Of a DNA stretch of 64,000 nt, positions 1 to 11,500 are shown one piece after another; the first letter of the stretch is position 1, and every line of letters begins with the position of its first letter. Origin of the DNA: Aplysia californica (taxonomy: Eukaryota > Mollusca > Gastropoda > Aplysiida > Aplysiidae). A program made the translations under genes and the position numbers. The stretch spans positions 203,134-267,133 of the forward strand of contig NW_004797810.1 of the NCBI RefSeq assembly GCF_000002075.1, in the 5' to 3' direction. Under the pieces are notes generated by a model that saw only the letters and a program-made list of their open reading frames with translations, was not told where the DNA came from and did no database searches.

Positions 1-417
1 TAAACCCTCTGGCCAAAAAAAAATATACCAGGGGCGGACTGGCCTGAGCATTTGGGCAATGCCCCCTGGACCGCTGCCGAAGGGACAAAGTGGGCCGGTG
101 CCGAAGGGAAAAAGTTGTCCCGTGCTGAAAGGACAAAGCGGGTCGCATGGTTAGAAAAAATGTCTTCAGATTACTGTGTTTATAAGACCAGTACTCCTTT
201 TTCTTCAATGTTGAAGAAATCTTTCTTTTTTTTTTTTAAGAAAAGAAAACGTTTTAAAACTTACAAATATTTATGACTTTTCTAGATTGATCATGGTCTT
301 TTTTGTCGTTGAGTGGGGAAAAAATTGTTTATATATTTTGTCAATAATGTCAATTCGTAATTGGGTTTTTTTCATCACGGGTAGGCTACTCGTATCTACC
401 CTTGTTTGTAGGCCTGA

Positions 418-1634
418 ATGGATAAGTGGTTATGGATAAATCAAACCACACAAGAAGAACAGGAGGTGCGGAGAAGGAACGTGATCGAAAGATCTGAAAG
501 TGCATCCAAATGTCGAAATATTTTGCATCTGTTCAAAAGCGCTGATGCAAAGGGACCTGTTATCGGTAAAAGTGTGGCAGAAGGTAGTATACTGGCACAT
601 GCAGCTGGACCTTCAGCAGTTGAAACAACGGATTTTAAATAAGTGGACGAAAGTAGTGGATTGGCAGCTGCTGCTGATCTATCAACTGCACATACTGAAC
701 TTGAAGCCACAGGAGGTGAAGCTTTCAGGATTGACTACTTTAAGAAACCATGCACCAAAGAAGAAAGGTTGTTGTTTTGGAATCACCATCCATGTCAGAA
801 GACAGATAATCGAGTGGTGCAAAGATGTTTCATTGTTGAAAACGGTTCTAACAGATGGTGACTGTTTTACAACACAAACTTCCATTCACTTCACTGTTCT
901 GTCTGCTTAGTGTTTTCTACCGCTTCAGACACATCCGCATTTCTTGAGGGGAGGAAAGACTGGCGGCATGTACTTTCTCGTATTGAACAGCATGAACGTT
1001 CGTCTTTGCATCTGCAATGCTCAACGGCATACCTGGTAGATAAAATAAAAAACAATCAAGCATTTCTCACGTGTTGGCGAAGGACTACTGTGGTCAAGTC
1101 AGAAAGAAACGGCGAGTGATGAATCGAGTTGTGGATGTAGTTAAACTCATAGCCAAGAGGGGACTAAGCTACAGAGGAAGTACAGAAGAGGCAGCCTACA
1201 CTTTGGACAATGCAGAAATTGACCATAGTACTTTCCTGGAAATTGTTACGTTGCTACGCAAATATGATTCTTGCACAGCTGATCACCTCTCTCGCGTAGT
1301 CCATAGCAGCAAGACAAAAACATGAGAAGGCAAACAGTTCGAAAGGCAGAGGCTCATTTGTTACTTTTTGTCCAAAAATACTTTGAATTCTATCATCACG
1401 GTTATTCGGGATAAAATCCGTTGCTTCATTTCGTAAGAAATAACAGACATGTTTGCTGTGAAAATTGATACAACGCAGGCCATAGCAACACAGGGCCAGT
1501 GCTCCATTGTCGTTCGATATGTGGACAAAACTGACAACATACAAGAAAGACTGGTGCCTTGTGAAGTGGGAAGAAACTATCGGCGAAGCTTTTGTGCCGA
1601 TTGTTTCCGAAGTTATGCAAGGGTTGAATCTTGA
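418..1634 (+). pseudogene. hAT transposase remnant (ZMYM/DUF4371 type)
   Basis: At least four frame changes separate the recognisable blocks, which appear in the order N-terminus, TTF-type zinc-finger region, DUF4371-like region and start of the catalytic core. It cannot encode a working enzyme. Confidence 0.75.
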
Positions 1635-1659
1635 CCTCAAATAATGCGTTGGGGCTGAC

Positions 1660-1834
1660 ACATACACACATACACTCATACATACATACACTCATACATA
1701 CATACATACATACATACATACATACATACATACATACATACATACATACATACATACATACATACATACATACATACATACATACATACCGACCTACCTA
1801 CCTACCGACCTAGCTACCTACCTACCTACCTACT

Positions 1835-1906
<72 letters not shown>

Positions 1907-1917
1907 TTACACTCGCA

Positions 1918-1956
<39 letters not shown>

Positions 1957-1960
1957 CTGC
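1660..1960. repeat. Compound microsatellite (CATA)n-(CTAC)n-(CAGA)n-(CA)n
   Basis: About 110 bases of CATA units, then CTAC units, about 75 bases of CAGA units and about 34 bases of CA. It lies inside the hAT element and replaces part of its interior. Confidence 0.95.
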
Positions 1961-2249
1961 GCACACATATGCACACATCCAAACACACACAAATACAATA
2001 TGGGTGTTTTCCTCTGTTTCTGTGCTCTAACTAGTAACATAATAATAGTATGGAGGCTAAGAAACATGTTGGTTCTGCGTGTTTTACAATGTTTTACAAG
2101 GCCTTGGTGGGCCGGTACAGATGACACATGCTTTGGGCCGGTTTTAGGGCCAGTCCGCCCCTGACTTAGACTGTCAAACAAAAAACGTCATCTACCTAAG
2201 TACATGCAAAGTACTGGTTGCCGCCCACAGAATAACATGTCTAGACTAA

Positions 2250-2888
2250 AGGTAGCAATCCATATGTGCGGGACGGCAGTGGCAGCGGCACAGCAGCGGG
2301 ACGATATGTGTGGTACCACAAGTCACATTAAATCCATATGTGCGGCAGCGGAACGGCAGCGGTACGAAATGTGCGATATTGCAAGTGGCAAATTCAATAG
2401 GGGAAGGCATGTTGGCGCCTTTTTTTGTTTTGAGGAGCATGGCACCTTCCCAGTCAAAACTGTCTAGGTTAATGAAACAAGTACGAATACTGCTGATGAT
2501 GATTATCTTGATCTTTTGTCACTAGCAAAACGAACAGGTCCATCCATTCCTTTGCCATTCAGGACAGCCCAGAAGGCACCTTTTGGGCATATCAAGAAAA
2601 TGGGTGGATGAACGACGACATAGGGGTGCAATGGTTTCAGCAAGTTTTCCGTGTCAAATGAATTGACTGCGTAAATCACACAGAGATTCTTCACAGTCAA
2701 CCCTATTCCGCCACATATTTTTGTCTGCGGCAGAGCTGCGGCAGCGGCAGAATCGCTCCTGGGTGCGATTTTATCGTACCGCTGCCGTACCGCTGCAGTC
2801 CCGCACTTATGGATTCAGACATTGATATTTCTGTTGGAGTTGGAGCGATTTTTATCGTCCCGCTGCCGTCCCGCATGGATTATCACCT
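2250..2888. mobile_element. PIF/Harbinger-like MITE with TAA target duplication
   Basis: The terminal inverted repeats start AGGTAGCAATCCAT (left) and AGGTGATAATCCATGCGGG (right, reverse strand). TAA flanks both ends (2247-2249 and 2889-2891), the 3-bp TWA duplication expected of Harbinger elements. GGGACGGCAGCGG modules recur in both orientations near each end (2271-2365 and 2729-2875). No transposase is visible in the 639 bp. Confidence 0.75.
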
Positions 2889-2891
2889 TAA

Positions 2892-3145
2892 CGACGTTCT
2901 CGTCGCTGTCTGTAGATTCTATTCGACACCGATCCGCACTTAAATTAGGCCTAATTTAAATAACTTAAGTGTTCGTCGAATAGCACGCAACCCTACATCC
3001 GTGTTGAAGAGCGTGGAATATCCCCCGACAACTAGGCTATAGTACTGAATTCACCATGCGTGTCTCTTATGATTTTGCTTTTTGGGGGTCATGACAGAAG
3101 TTCAGTTTGTTTGCTTGCTTTTGGGGGTATACGTAGGAGTCGTGT

Positions 3146-3183
<38 letters not shown>

Positions 3184-4539
3184 TTATTGTCATTGTAATA
3201 GATCCAACAATGTAGTTTTACATGATCCAAATTTTTGTCTTTGTGACATCGGTTTCATTTTCTGTTTTGTTCGGCCTATTATAATAATGTAGCGGCCGGC
3301 ATGCAGGCCTGCATATCTTTGAGATCCGATATATTCGCCTAGATATCTATTATAATGTCATCCTATAATATGTCATGTAGATTCTAGATCTAGTCTGAAA
3401 AGGTTTCCACCCCTCGAGATCCCTGCTGCAGCGTGGATATGCTCTATATAAATGGAATTATTGTTATTGTTGTAGCAGGCAAGCACAGTTAATTCGCTTC
3501 TGTAGGAATTTTCCATGATTGCAAAACACAGAGGAAATTCCATTGACTTTATTTATATTTCATTAAAAATGAGTCTTTTCTATTGGCTACGGCATTATAA
3601 TAATAAATTGTCATGTGACTGATGTATACTATTAATAGACAAAATGGCTTCCCAATAAGAAAAATACTGCAATACATAATCTCTGGACAGATTACACCTG
3701 TTGAGTGGATAGTGTGATGGACTTTCTCTGGCGGAGATCGTTGATTGCTGTCGATCAATATACTCTACTCTAAGTCTAAGCACTTACTCATTTCAGGTAA
3801 ATCTAGACCTGGGTGTAGATCTAGACTAGATCTAGAGATATGAATTCTTGATGGGTTTGATGTTGATTCTTTTCTTCTTTTTTTGTGCTCCGTGCCGTGA
3901 ATTTGTTCCGCTTTGGCAAAGGCAAAGGTGGTTTGTCTTGAACTGCCTTTCCTATCTGTCTCTATCATGAACGCCGGTTGTGAAAGAAAATTGATCTTGA
4001 TCTCAACTGTTTTCAGGGGGATATGGGTTTAACCCCCTACGACCTACGAGACACACTTTTGTCTTGTTGGGGACGCAGCACTCGGTCTGGTCCAGGGCCA
4101 GTGGTAAGAAAGAAGATAAAGAGGATACAAATATTGAAATTAGTTAGCTCTAAATAGATCTAGATCTAGATTTAGAGTCTAGATCTAGATTCAGAGAGAT
4201 CTAAAGACGCCAAAGCAGAGAGGTAGACTGTCTTCTGGGCTGTACCGTCTTCTGAGAGTAGCCTGCTTACAGATGCTTTTTAACAACTGTTCAGTTACTG
4301 TGCATGGCATAGCCATAGCATGATCTGGGAGGACTTCTGTAACAAGCGACCACTATCAAGAGACTCTAGAGCTTGGGTTTTAGGTCTCTTTATTGTGTTT
4401 TTTTGGGCGGTTGTTACGGAAGTCCTTCACATGATCTGGCTGGTACAAAGTCAAAGTTTTGTTGCCGGATCAGCACTCAGTCTTTTGGTTCCGCATTTTA
4501 GCTGAATATGGCCACTTACACACACATTAAAAACAGGCC
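2892..4539. other. Noncoding AT-rich DNA upstream of the gene
   Basis: No gene seen. It holds (AT)n at about 3150-3181, a SINE-like tail (GCTCTATATAAATGGAATTATT) at about 3438-3470, and repeated CTAGATCT hexamer-like runs near 3815-3835 and 4155-4195. Confidence 0.6.
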
Positions 4540-4670
4540 GGCGCTATTTCTCCGAACGTTCGGGAAAATAAAGCTGGGCACTATTTCTCCGAACGTTCGG
4601 GAAAATAAAGCTAGGCACTATTTCTCCGAACGTTCGGGAAAATAAAGCTGGGCACTATTTCTCCGAACAC
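4540..4670. repeat. 37-bp tandem repeat, about 3.5 units
   Basis: Units read GGCACTATTTCTCCGAACGT followed by TCGGGAAAATAAAGCTG. Three full units and a partial one are nearly identical. Each contains the palindromic core CCGAACGTTCGG. A related, more perfect palindrome lies at 6500-6529. Confidence 0.9.
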
Positions 4671-5683
4671 TCTGAAACCACATCCTTTCCCCCAAATTTC
4701 GGATATTACATAGAGTATAGACCTACCAAAGATTGTTCGTATACAATAATGACAATATGGTTCAATCGGTCCAAAAATGTCCGCAGTAAATATTTATATA
4801 AAGAAATACTACAGTTCCAAACAGTTTTTCGCTACAGATATGACGTGTTGCCTTTGAAGGGTGCTGCTCTGAAACTTAATGTGTTGTGTTCACTCGTGTG
4901 CTGTCTAGATCTAGATCTACGGAGGGTTATTGATAACGACACATGGAACTAGCTTCAGCGTTTGTCGCTGCCGCGACCAATCAATCGTGGCTCGATTTTT
5001 TGGTCGGGGAATAAAAGTCAAATTTAAAAAAAAAAAGAAAGAAACCGAACCTCTTTACTTTTGAAAGAAAGTTCCCTTAGCTTCACTTAGTCTCTTTCTC
5101 ACTTGTTGCACCACGTTGATTTGATGAATACGTTACAGTTACTTTTATTTTTCCCTCTTTGACTCTTTGTGGTGTTTTGTTTTGTTAGTGTGTAACTTTT
5201 TTTCTTGTTATTGTTCTGATGTGTTGTTTTTCTATCAATTTTTTGTTGTTGGGGAAATGGGGGGGGGGGGGGGACGTTGCATAGTGTAACGTCATTTAAT
5301 TTGATGTTCCTAGTACCTACCTTCATTAGATTCTAAATATATATATATATAAATGTATATATTTAAATGTTTTATGTTAGAGCGTACGTTCCACCAAAAC
5401 CGATTACATCATGTACTGACACTGGCAGGCCCCTTAATGTGTGTGATTCCATAATTTACATGTAATATCCTGTACTTTAAAAAAAAAACAATTTACGCAC
5501 TTTTATGGGTTCTAGGTTGACACACACCCTTATCTGTTAATTTTTGTGGTTGTTTATGGGCTGTTCGACTAATTTTGATTTAATTCTGTTGTGAAACCTT
5601 TCTTTTTCACATTTTTACACTCATCTAAAAATCTCTAGAGTAGCTCTTGAAAATTGAAATAGATATAGACCCAAAAATTTGCT

Positions 5684-5743
<60 letters not shown>

Positions 5744-6475
5744 TGTGTCTATGCATGTGAGTGTGTCTGTGTGTGGTAGTAAGCGTGTAAGTGGAGAGTG
5801 AGGAGTGAGTGTGTGTGTGTTTTTCGGGCTTTATTTCAGCCTTTATTCAGTAACAGTTCAAAGTATACAAAAATAAAAAACAGGATACATTCACTCCAGT
5901 GCTCATGAGTCGTTCCTCTCTTTCAGTTTCACTCATTCATTCAATTCCCGTGTTCTCTCCCGCGGCTCATCCCCGTTCTCATGACTTTCACACACAACCC
6001 CCTCCCTCCAGGCACACACAAAGAAAATTTCACTCATTCCCTTGCTCCCTGCGAACCATGGACAATAATATAGGTAAAACACTGCCTTAGCAACATTCCT
6101 TTTGTTCGTGAGCTGTGGACCAGGCCAGGGGGGTCGGTGTCGTCGTCTTGTAGGCCTAGTTGCTGTCGCCTGTGGATACACTCGTAAATTCTTCTTTTCA
6201 CCCGCTCTGTCACTCTCACTGTCTCTCCATCCACAACTCAGCTCGTCATACGTTCAAAAGTTGCCCACTGATCATGTTTAGTTAGTGTGTGTATAAGTTT
6301 GTGTGTGTACATGTGCAGGATGGTGGTGGGTGTGTGGTGGGTGTTACTGAAGGTTGTATGTAGGCGGGCTTGCCATGTGGTGTTCCTTCCCAGACCAGAG
6401 CCAGAGGCAGAATGAAAGTTGGCGCCGAACTCTCGCAATAAATAGGCAAAAAATCACGAGACCGGAAGCCGGAAA
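4671..6475. other. Noncoding spacer between the two palindromic repeat sites
   Basis: No gene seen. It contains a G-run at 5260-5273, a (GT)n tract at about 5687-5735 and general AT-rich DNA. The flanking repeats may mark the ends of a larger unit of about 2 kb, but no transposase trace is visible. Confidence 0.5.
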
Positions 6476-6529
6476 CCGTTCGGAGAAATAAAGATCGGCA
6501 CTATTTCTCCGAACGTTCGGAGAAATAGT
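6476..6529. repeat. Related repeat with a 30-bp perfect palindrome
   Basis: 6500-6529 reads ACTATTTCTCCGAAC followed by its exact reverse complement. It is preceded by a partial unit, CGTTCGGAGAAATAAAGATC. It is the same core as the 4540-4670 array. Confidence 0.9.
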
Positions 6530-6564
6530 CACTTCGTTAAAAATATGCTTTGAAGGTAGGCAAT

Positions 6565-7490
6565 CACGTCTACCCCAAGGTCTACATCTAGTGCTGTGCT
6601 ACATTTTCCTTTCAAATTACACCCATACTGTGATTCTTTGTCCAGTTACAAATTTCATAGTTTAACTCTTTTCCTACCAGGCCAAAATCCGCCACTGTCC
6701 CAGGGCTTTTCCTAGAACTATTTTTACACCCCTACCCCGCCAAAGGAAAATGTCAAAACATCCAACTAAACATGCACAAACCATATCTTATGGCCCATCA
6801 AACTGAAGGTTAAAAAATAATCTATCAGATGGCGATACAATATTGAAGATTTATTCCAATTATATTACTTTGGGGTTCTAAAAGTGATTTTATGCAATAT
6901 CGAAAATGTCATATATATATATATATGAAATCAACAATTTTCCAGCTTTGAAAGGTCAACAACAACAGCATTATTCAAACTTCCCAAGTAGGTTGCCTCA
7001 AGTAATGCGAAGAAATGCTGAAAGTTATGTGTATGTGTACCTAATATAGAAGTGAAAATATTAGACATATACTGAAGTCAGGGGGGCGCTTTTCTTCTTA
7101 TATTTACGTGTCGTAGGGGACAAAAAAAGCGCTGAAATGACTAAAAATCATCTCTCAGTGCTATATTTTCTTTGGTATCTGCTAACAGGAAGTCTATTCT
7201 ATTATTTTGAAAACGTGGATTGGCCGAGAAGTTAGCGCCTTTTTATTACTGGACTGGAATAGATAGCGAGCCACTCCAGCCGATTTTGCGGCTCTTGGTC
7301 CAACGAGGCCAGGTCCTCAAGCCGCAAAATGCATCTCGTTGTAGGGAAAGTGTTAAGTGTTCACACAGACAAAAAAAAACCCATCAAAATTTGACTGAAG
7401 AGCTGTTTTAAGGTTATATTATAACACCTTGCTTCACCTCAGACCGGGTGTGAAAAATTGTGGAATCCCTTGCATACTGAAAGAGTTAAA
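6565..7490. repeat. Interspersed repeat K, split by a TTAA MITE
   Basis: It matches 42253-42475 on both sides of the MITE: left CTACATCTAGTGCTGTGCTA and ACACCCATACTG; right CATCAAAATTTGACT and TTGTGGAATCCCTTGC. The uninterrupted copy has a single TTAA where this copy carries the insertion. Confidence 0.8.
6666..7352. mobile_element. TTAA-flanked MITE 1 (piggyBac-like)
   Basis: TTAA at 6662-6665 and 7353-7356. Inverted ends CTCTTTTCCTACCA (left) and CACTTTCCCTACAA (right, reverse strand). There is no credible ORF in the 687 bp. The host repeat K supplies an empty site at about 42350. Confidence 0.82.
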
Positions 7491-7854
7491 ATTGTGTATA
7501 TGTTTTACAGCCTATGGACACAATTTTGGTCACTCAGGAAGTGGGCTGCTTTAAATACTGCCTGTTAAGGCCAACCCAGACTAAAGAGGACCAGTTACAC
7601 AAAATATGATAAATTGTTTTTTAAAAATTGGACGATCTTGCATTCATTGAACAAATTATTACAGATAACCACAAAATTGAAAATCGGATGATCATGGTCA
7701 ATTGGATCGAGAAATCAAGCATCGCCTGATATATAATTTTCGTGCGATCTAGGTCAGATTTGGGAGAGGCGAGCTGGCACACAAAATCCGCAAAAGTTTA
7801 CAACCATGCAGGCTTAAACTTTGCACTCAGAATTTTTAAGAATTTGTCAAAGGT

Positions 7855-8207
7855 ACAAATCAGGGGGTTATTGGTGTCATCTTAAAGCCTGTTAATTTGC
7901 CTTGCTTTGGTGAAAAAAACATCCATCTCTATCTTTAATAGAAGTCGAAATATTTGTAATTGAAGGAGGTCAGGGTTGCCTTGTTTCAGAGGTGAAATTA
8001 GAGAGAAAAGTTTGATAATTTCAATAGCTTGACTTGAGAGTCCTTGGAAACTGAAAATTGACATTTTTTATTCCTCTAATCAACGTTTTTCCGTCAAATC
8101 CACACAGGTGTTAAGCCAAGAAAAGAAAATTAGAAAAAAGTTGCCCTACTGCTGGAAAATGCCAATTCTTTGATTTCACCATTTTGACGAGCGCCTGATT
8201 TCACCGT
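7855..8207 (+). mobile_element. MITE family M, copy 1
   Basis: The right end ATTTTGACGAGCGCCTGATT...CACC is the inverted form of the family's left end (GGTGAAATCAGGCGCTCGTC). The internal landmarks AAGCCTGTTMATTTGCC, AGAGTCCTTGGAAACTGAAA and AATCAACGTTTTTC are shared with the other copies. The left end is eroded. It ends 33 bases before the GRDP exon 1 acceptor site region. Confidence 0.75.
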
Positions 8208-8240
8208 GATGCCTCACATATGATATATTTTGTTTTCCAG

Positions 8241-8299
8241 ATAGTCTTTGACTGTAGCACTGTACCTCTGAAGACAGAAACTGAGGAGAAGAATTCAAA
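8241..8299 (+). other. 5' UTR part of the first visible GRDP exon
   Basis: A TTTTCCAG acceptor ends at 8240, so this looks like an internal exon with 59 bases of 5' UTR before the ATG. In-frame TGA at 8282-8284 blocks an upstream start. At least one noncoding first exon and the promoter must lie further upstream; I could not locate them. Confidence 0.6.
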
Positions 8300-8584
8300 A
8301 TGACTGACGCCAGGAGTAGGAGAAGTTCTGCAAAGAGCTTATCTTTCACCGTGGATTTACCAACTGCTGCTTTACATCAACTGCAGTTTCTGGAGCTTTG
8401 TGACTCGGAGCTTAGTCTACGGAAAGAAAATGTTCTGAAGCAAGCTTTGTACAGATACCAGTTCTTTTGGCTTCCTCTGGCGGCTAAACATCCGCAAAAA
8501 CACCTGGAAGCCCCTCTAGATGTGGCCTGGGTGTGGCATTGTCACATGCTCTGTCCTGTGACGTACTGCGATGACTGTGTCAGG
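8300..8584 (+). CDS. GRDP exon 1 (residues 1-95), first WHxH motif
   Basis: Encodes a basic, Ser-rich N-terminus, then a helical stretch (LQFLELCDSELSLRKENV) and DVAWVWHCHMLCPVTY, the first W-H-x-H-x3-P-x2-Y motif of the DUF1399 family. It ends at AGG/GTAAGA, phase 0. The following intron carries (CA)n and AT-rich sequence. Confidence 0.92.
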
Positions 8585-11500
8585 GTAAGATCAGCTTTTG
8601 AGAGAAGTATACCTGTGTATGGTGCCTTGGATTTAGAGACTTAGGGGGGAGTGGTACAAGGGATGTATTATATTCGATTTTGGTGAAGTGAATGAAAGGT
8701 ATGATTAGTAGAAGAGACTTACATTGCAGGGGATTAACTTAAGAGTTTGGAGGAACAGAGGAGGACCTAGAGTGATGTATGAAGTGTAAAGTGAACATTA
8801 GGTATGGTATGTGGAGCAGATTGAAAGATTTGCAATTTGAGGAGTAATTCCAGTAATGATGGTTACGTATTTAAAATATCTAATAGTGCATGCTTTCCAT
8901 TGTGCATTCTCAATGCACTCTATTGCAAAGTTCTTGTTAGACCGGTCTGCTGTCATAAATGCAGGCAGCATTCTTCCCAAGAAAAGTCAATCCTTAAAAG
9001 AACAGCCGAAATGGAATCAGTTATGTGTGCAGTTGACTTGTGTTGAGTACAGGATGTTGGGGAGGGGGGGTGTATTGTTATGCACTGCAAAAAGGACAAA
9101 GATACTCATAGTACTCATACTTGAAATATATACTCTCTTCACACACACACACATACACATGCGCACGCATATAAGGACACACTCTGCTACACAAATACAC
9201 GACACACGGGTATATACGTATCAAGTACTGAGTGGAATGCGAACCTATTTTGTTCTCAGTTGGTTGGGGTGGTTGTGGACCACTCGTTGGACAGGTCGAT
9301 GAAACTTCGGAACAAACATCTGAATGAAAGCGCACAACTCTGGCAGGCTGAGTATCCCAATGAGCCCTTTGAAGTGGACCTCTCTCCTGGAGCTCCACTG
9401 AATCAAGATTTTGTCAATACTGCTACAGATTTTTCGTATGACATCATTGCAGCTGCTGACAGGCAGAAAGAGTTTTTCTATCAGGTAGTATTTTTAATAT
9501 AGTTTAACTAAGTTATGCTGCTTTGTTATCTTAGCTCTGCGATCACTTGTGGTTGGAATTTCTCTGTCTCTGTGACTACTCAGTTTTGCATGATGTGTGT
9601 TAGAAAAGAAGAAAGGAAAAAGAAGTGGTTGCTTTATTGGTCTACTGGTCCTTAGAGAGAGGTCTTACAAATATGTGCATAACAGTCAATGTAATGCGAT
9701 GACAACTTTGTATAGAATGCATGGCACCGTGGTGAACGTAGCGCTTGTCAAAATAATGTAATCAAAGAGATAAACATGTTTCCGCTCTTCGGCAATTTTT
9801 TTAATTGAAATTTTTATTTTGGGCTCAACACCTTTAATGTCCTTTTAACAACACATTCCTGCTTAGATTGTACAGAAAAATGTCAACCAAAAGCACGAAA
9901 ACTATAATATTCAGTTTCCAAGTACACATCAGCTTTCGAAATCCCCAAACTGACACCAAGTGATTCTCTCCCCCCCCAAATTGAACATGTCTAAACTTCT
10001 ATAAACTTCTTTTCAAGAAAGATGGGTATTTTTTCATCTAAAGCAAGGCAAACGAACAGGCTTTAAGGGGAGGTGCGAAGCAAGGCAAACGAACAGGCTT
10101 TAAGGAGAGGTGCGAAGCAAGGCAAATGAACAGGCTTTAAGGGGAGGTGCGACCCTTGATTTTGTCGATTTTGGGTCAGGGTGTATGCTCATTGAGATGT
10201 TGGCTGATTTTTGAAGATCAACCAGTTTTTGTCTGAAAATACCATGGGAACAATTGAGAGTCTTTATTCTCCTCGTGAATTGCCTTTGAAATCATGAGGG
10301 TGGGGTAATATAGTGAATTTTCACAATAATTGTTGTTTTTCGCAAAATGACATTTTTTTGCATTTTTTCCCCTACTCCTTCCTTAGTTTTTATCCTTTTG
10401 ACATGAAACTTTTAGGAAACATCAATGTAACAGAGAGATATTTGCAGAAAATATATATCTTTTCCATTTGCAAGCGATTACGCAACCGAAATTTGGAGAG
10501 AAAAAATTTTACACTTTAGGAAAGTTCTCTTTTTAAAAAATTTTTTTAAAAACTTATTGAAAAAAACTCGCTGTTACACTGATAGGGTCTCGTTCAGGTA
10601 TACTCTCACCAAATTTGGTCAAATTGGGTCAGTAAATAAGAAAGCCTAAGGAATTTGAAATTCATTGTTTATTTTCAAGATGGCGGCTGTTTCTATAGCA
10701 ACCGCTGTAGCTATACCAAAATAAAATTGCATATCAAAAGATTTTCCTATGTCTAACTTATATGTGTACTTGGATTTGATCTTGGGTAACTAACACAATG
10801 GTGTCCTCAGAGAAATTCGCGCCGTTAGCGCAACTTTTACGATTTTCGTGAATTCGCTAGTTTTAGCCAATTTCCCGCAAATTTCGGAAAAATAATCATA
10901 AAATTTCATTAAAAGCACCGAAATTTTCTTCCACGACTAAAAATAACGTCGCCAAGGGGGACAATTCGATTCTTTACACTTTGCACTAGCCTACGGGTGC
11001 CCGCCGCCGCCTAGTGACCCGGGCCGGGTCAGGTCAGGTCGGGATGATCGCCGGACTCGTCGTCTGAAAACAACGTGTTTGTTTTGAAACAGCGAGTCGG
11101 GCGCGATCGACTTGAGCCATGATAGCTGCTTTGCACCATCAATCTAGCGAGCAGCCCGACCCAATAGTCTTGTTTGGACTAGTCTAGCTAGAGTAAATCA
11201 ATCGTAAACACGGTCGTCTGATTACTTAGCTTGCTTTGTTCCGTAGCACCAGGGTAGATCTAGTAAACAAATTTCTGAAAGACTTTAAATCTTAGGCTAA
11301 GGAGGGTAGATCTCAAATGGATCGATTCATCCAGAAAACCCCTAAAGGGAAGGGGACGTTCAAATAATATCATCTTATGCCAGGAAAAAAAAAAGGGGGG
11401 GGGGGTCATTTGACTCCTGTAAAAGTTAAAGTGTAAAGGGGGGTTAACCAATGTAAGATTACACTTTTGTAAGGTGAAAAAAATAATCAAGGAAAATGGC

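Larger units (their letters stand above)
29..2163 (+). mobile_element. hAT DNA transposon with decayed, 3'-deleted transposase
   Basis: The ends are 16-bp perfect inverted repeats, CAGGGGCGGACTGGCC at 29-44 and its complement at 2148-2163. The 8-bp flanks match at only 5 of 8 positions (old target duplication). Inside, several + strand frames carry pieces of a ZMYM/DUF4371-type hAT transposase: FRIDYFKKPCTKEERLLFW (about 720-780), FSTASDTSAFLEGRKDW (910-965), VVDVVKLIAKRGLSYRGS (1127-1180) and QCSIVVRYVDKTDNIQERLV (1496-1555). The pieces lie in different frames with stops between them, and the C-terminal half including the dimerisation domain is missing. Microsatellites occupy 1660-1960 in its place. 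Confidence 0.85.

Noticed and set aside
1426-1813. ORFs of MYVC or YIHT repeats
   Set aside because: Translations of the CATA microsatellite.
2503-2700. 65-residue reverse ORF inside the Harbinger-like MITE
   Set aside because: Short and without a transposase motif; not enough to call a gene.
4540-4670. CRISPR-like direct repeats
   Set aside because: Units are contiguous with no unique spacers, and the DNA is eukaryotic.
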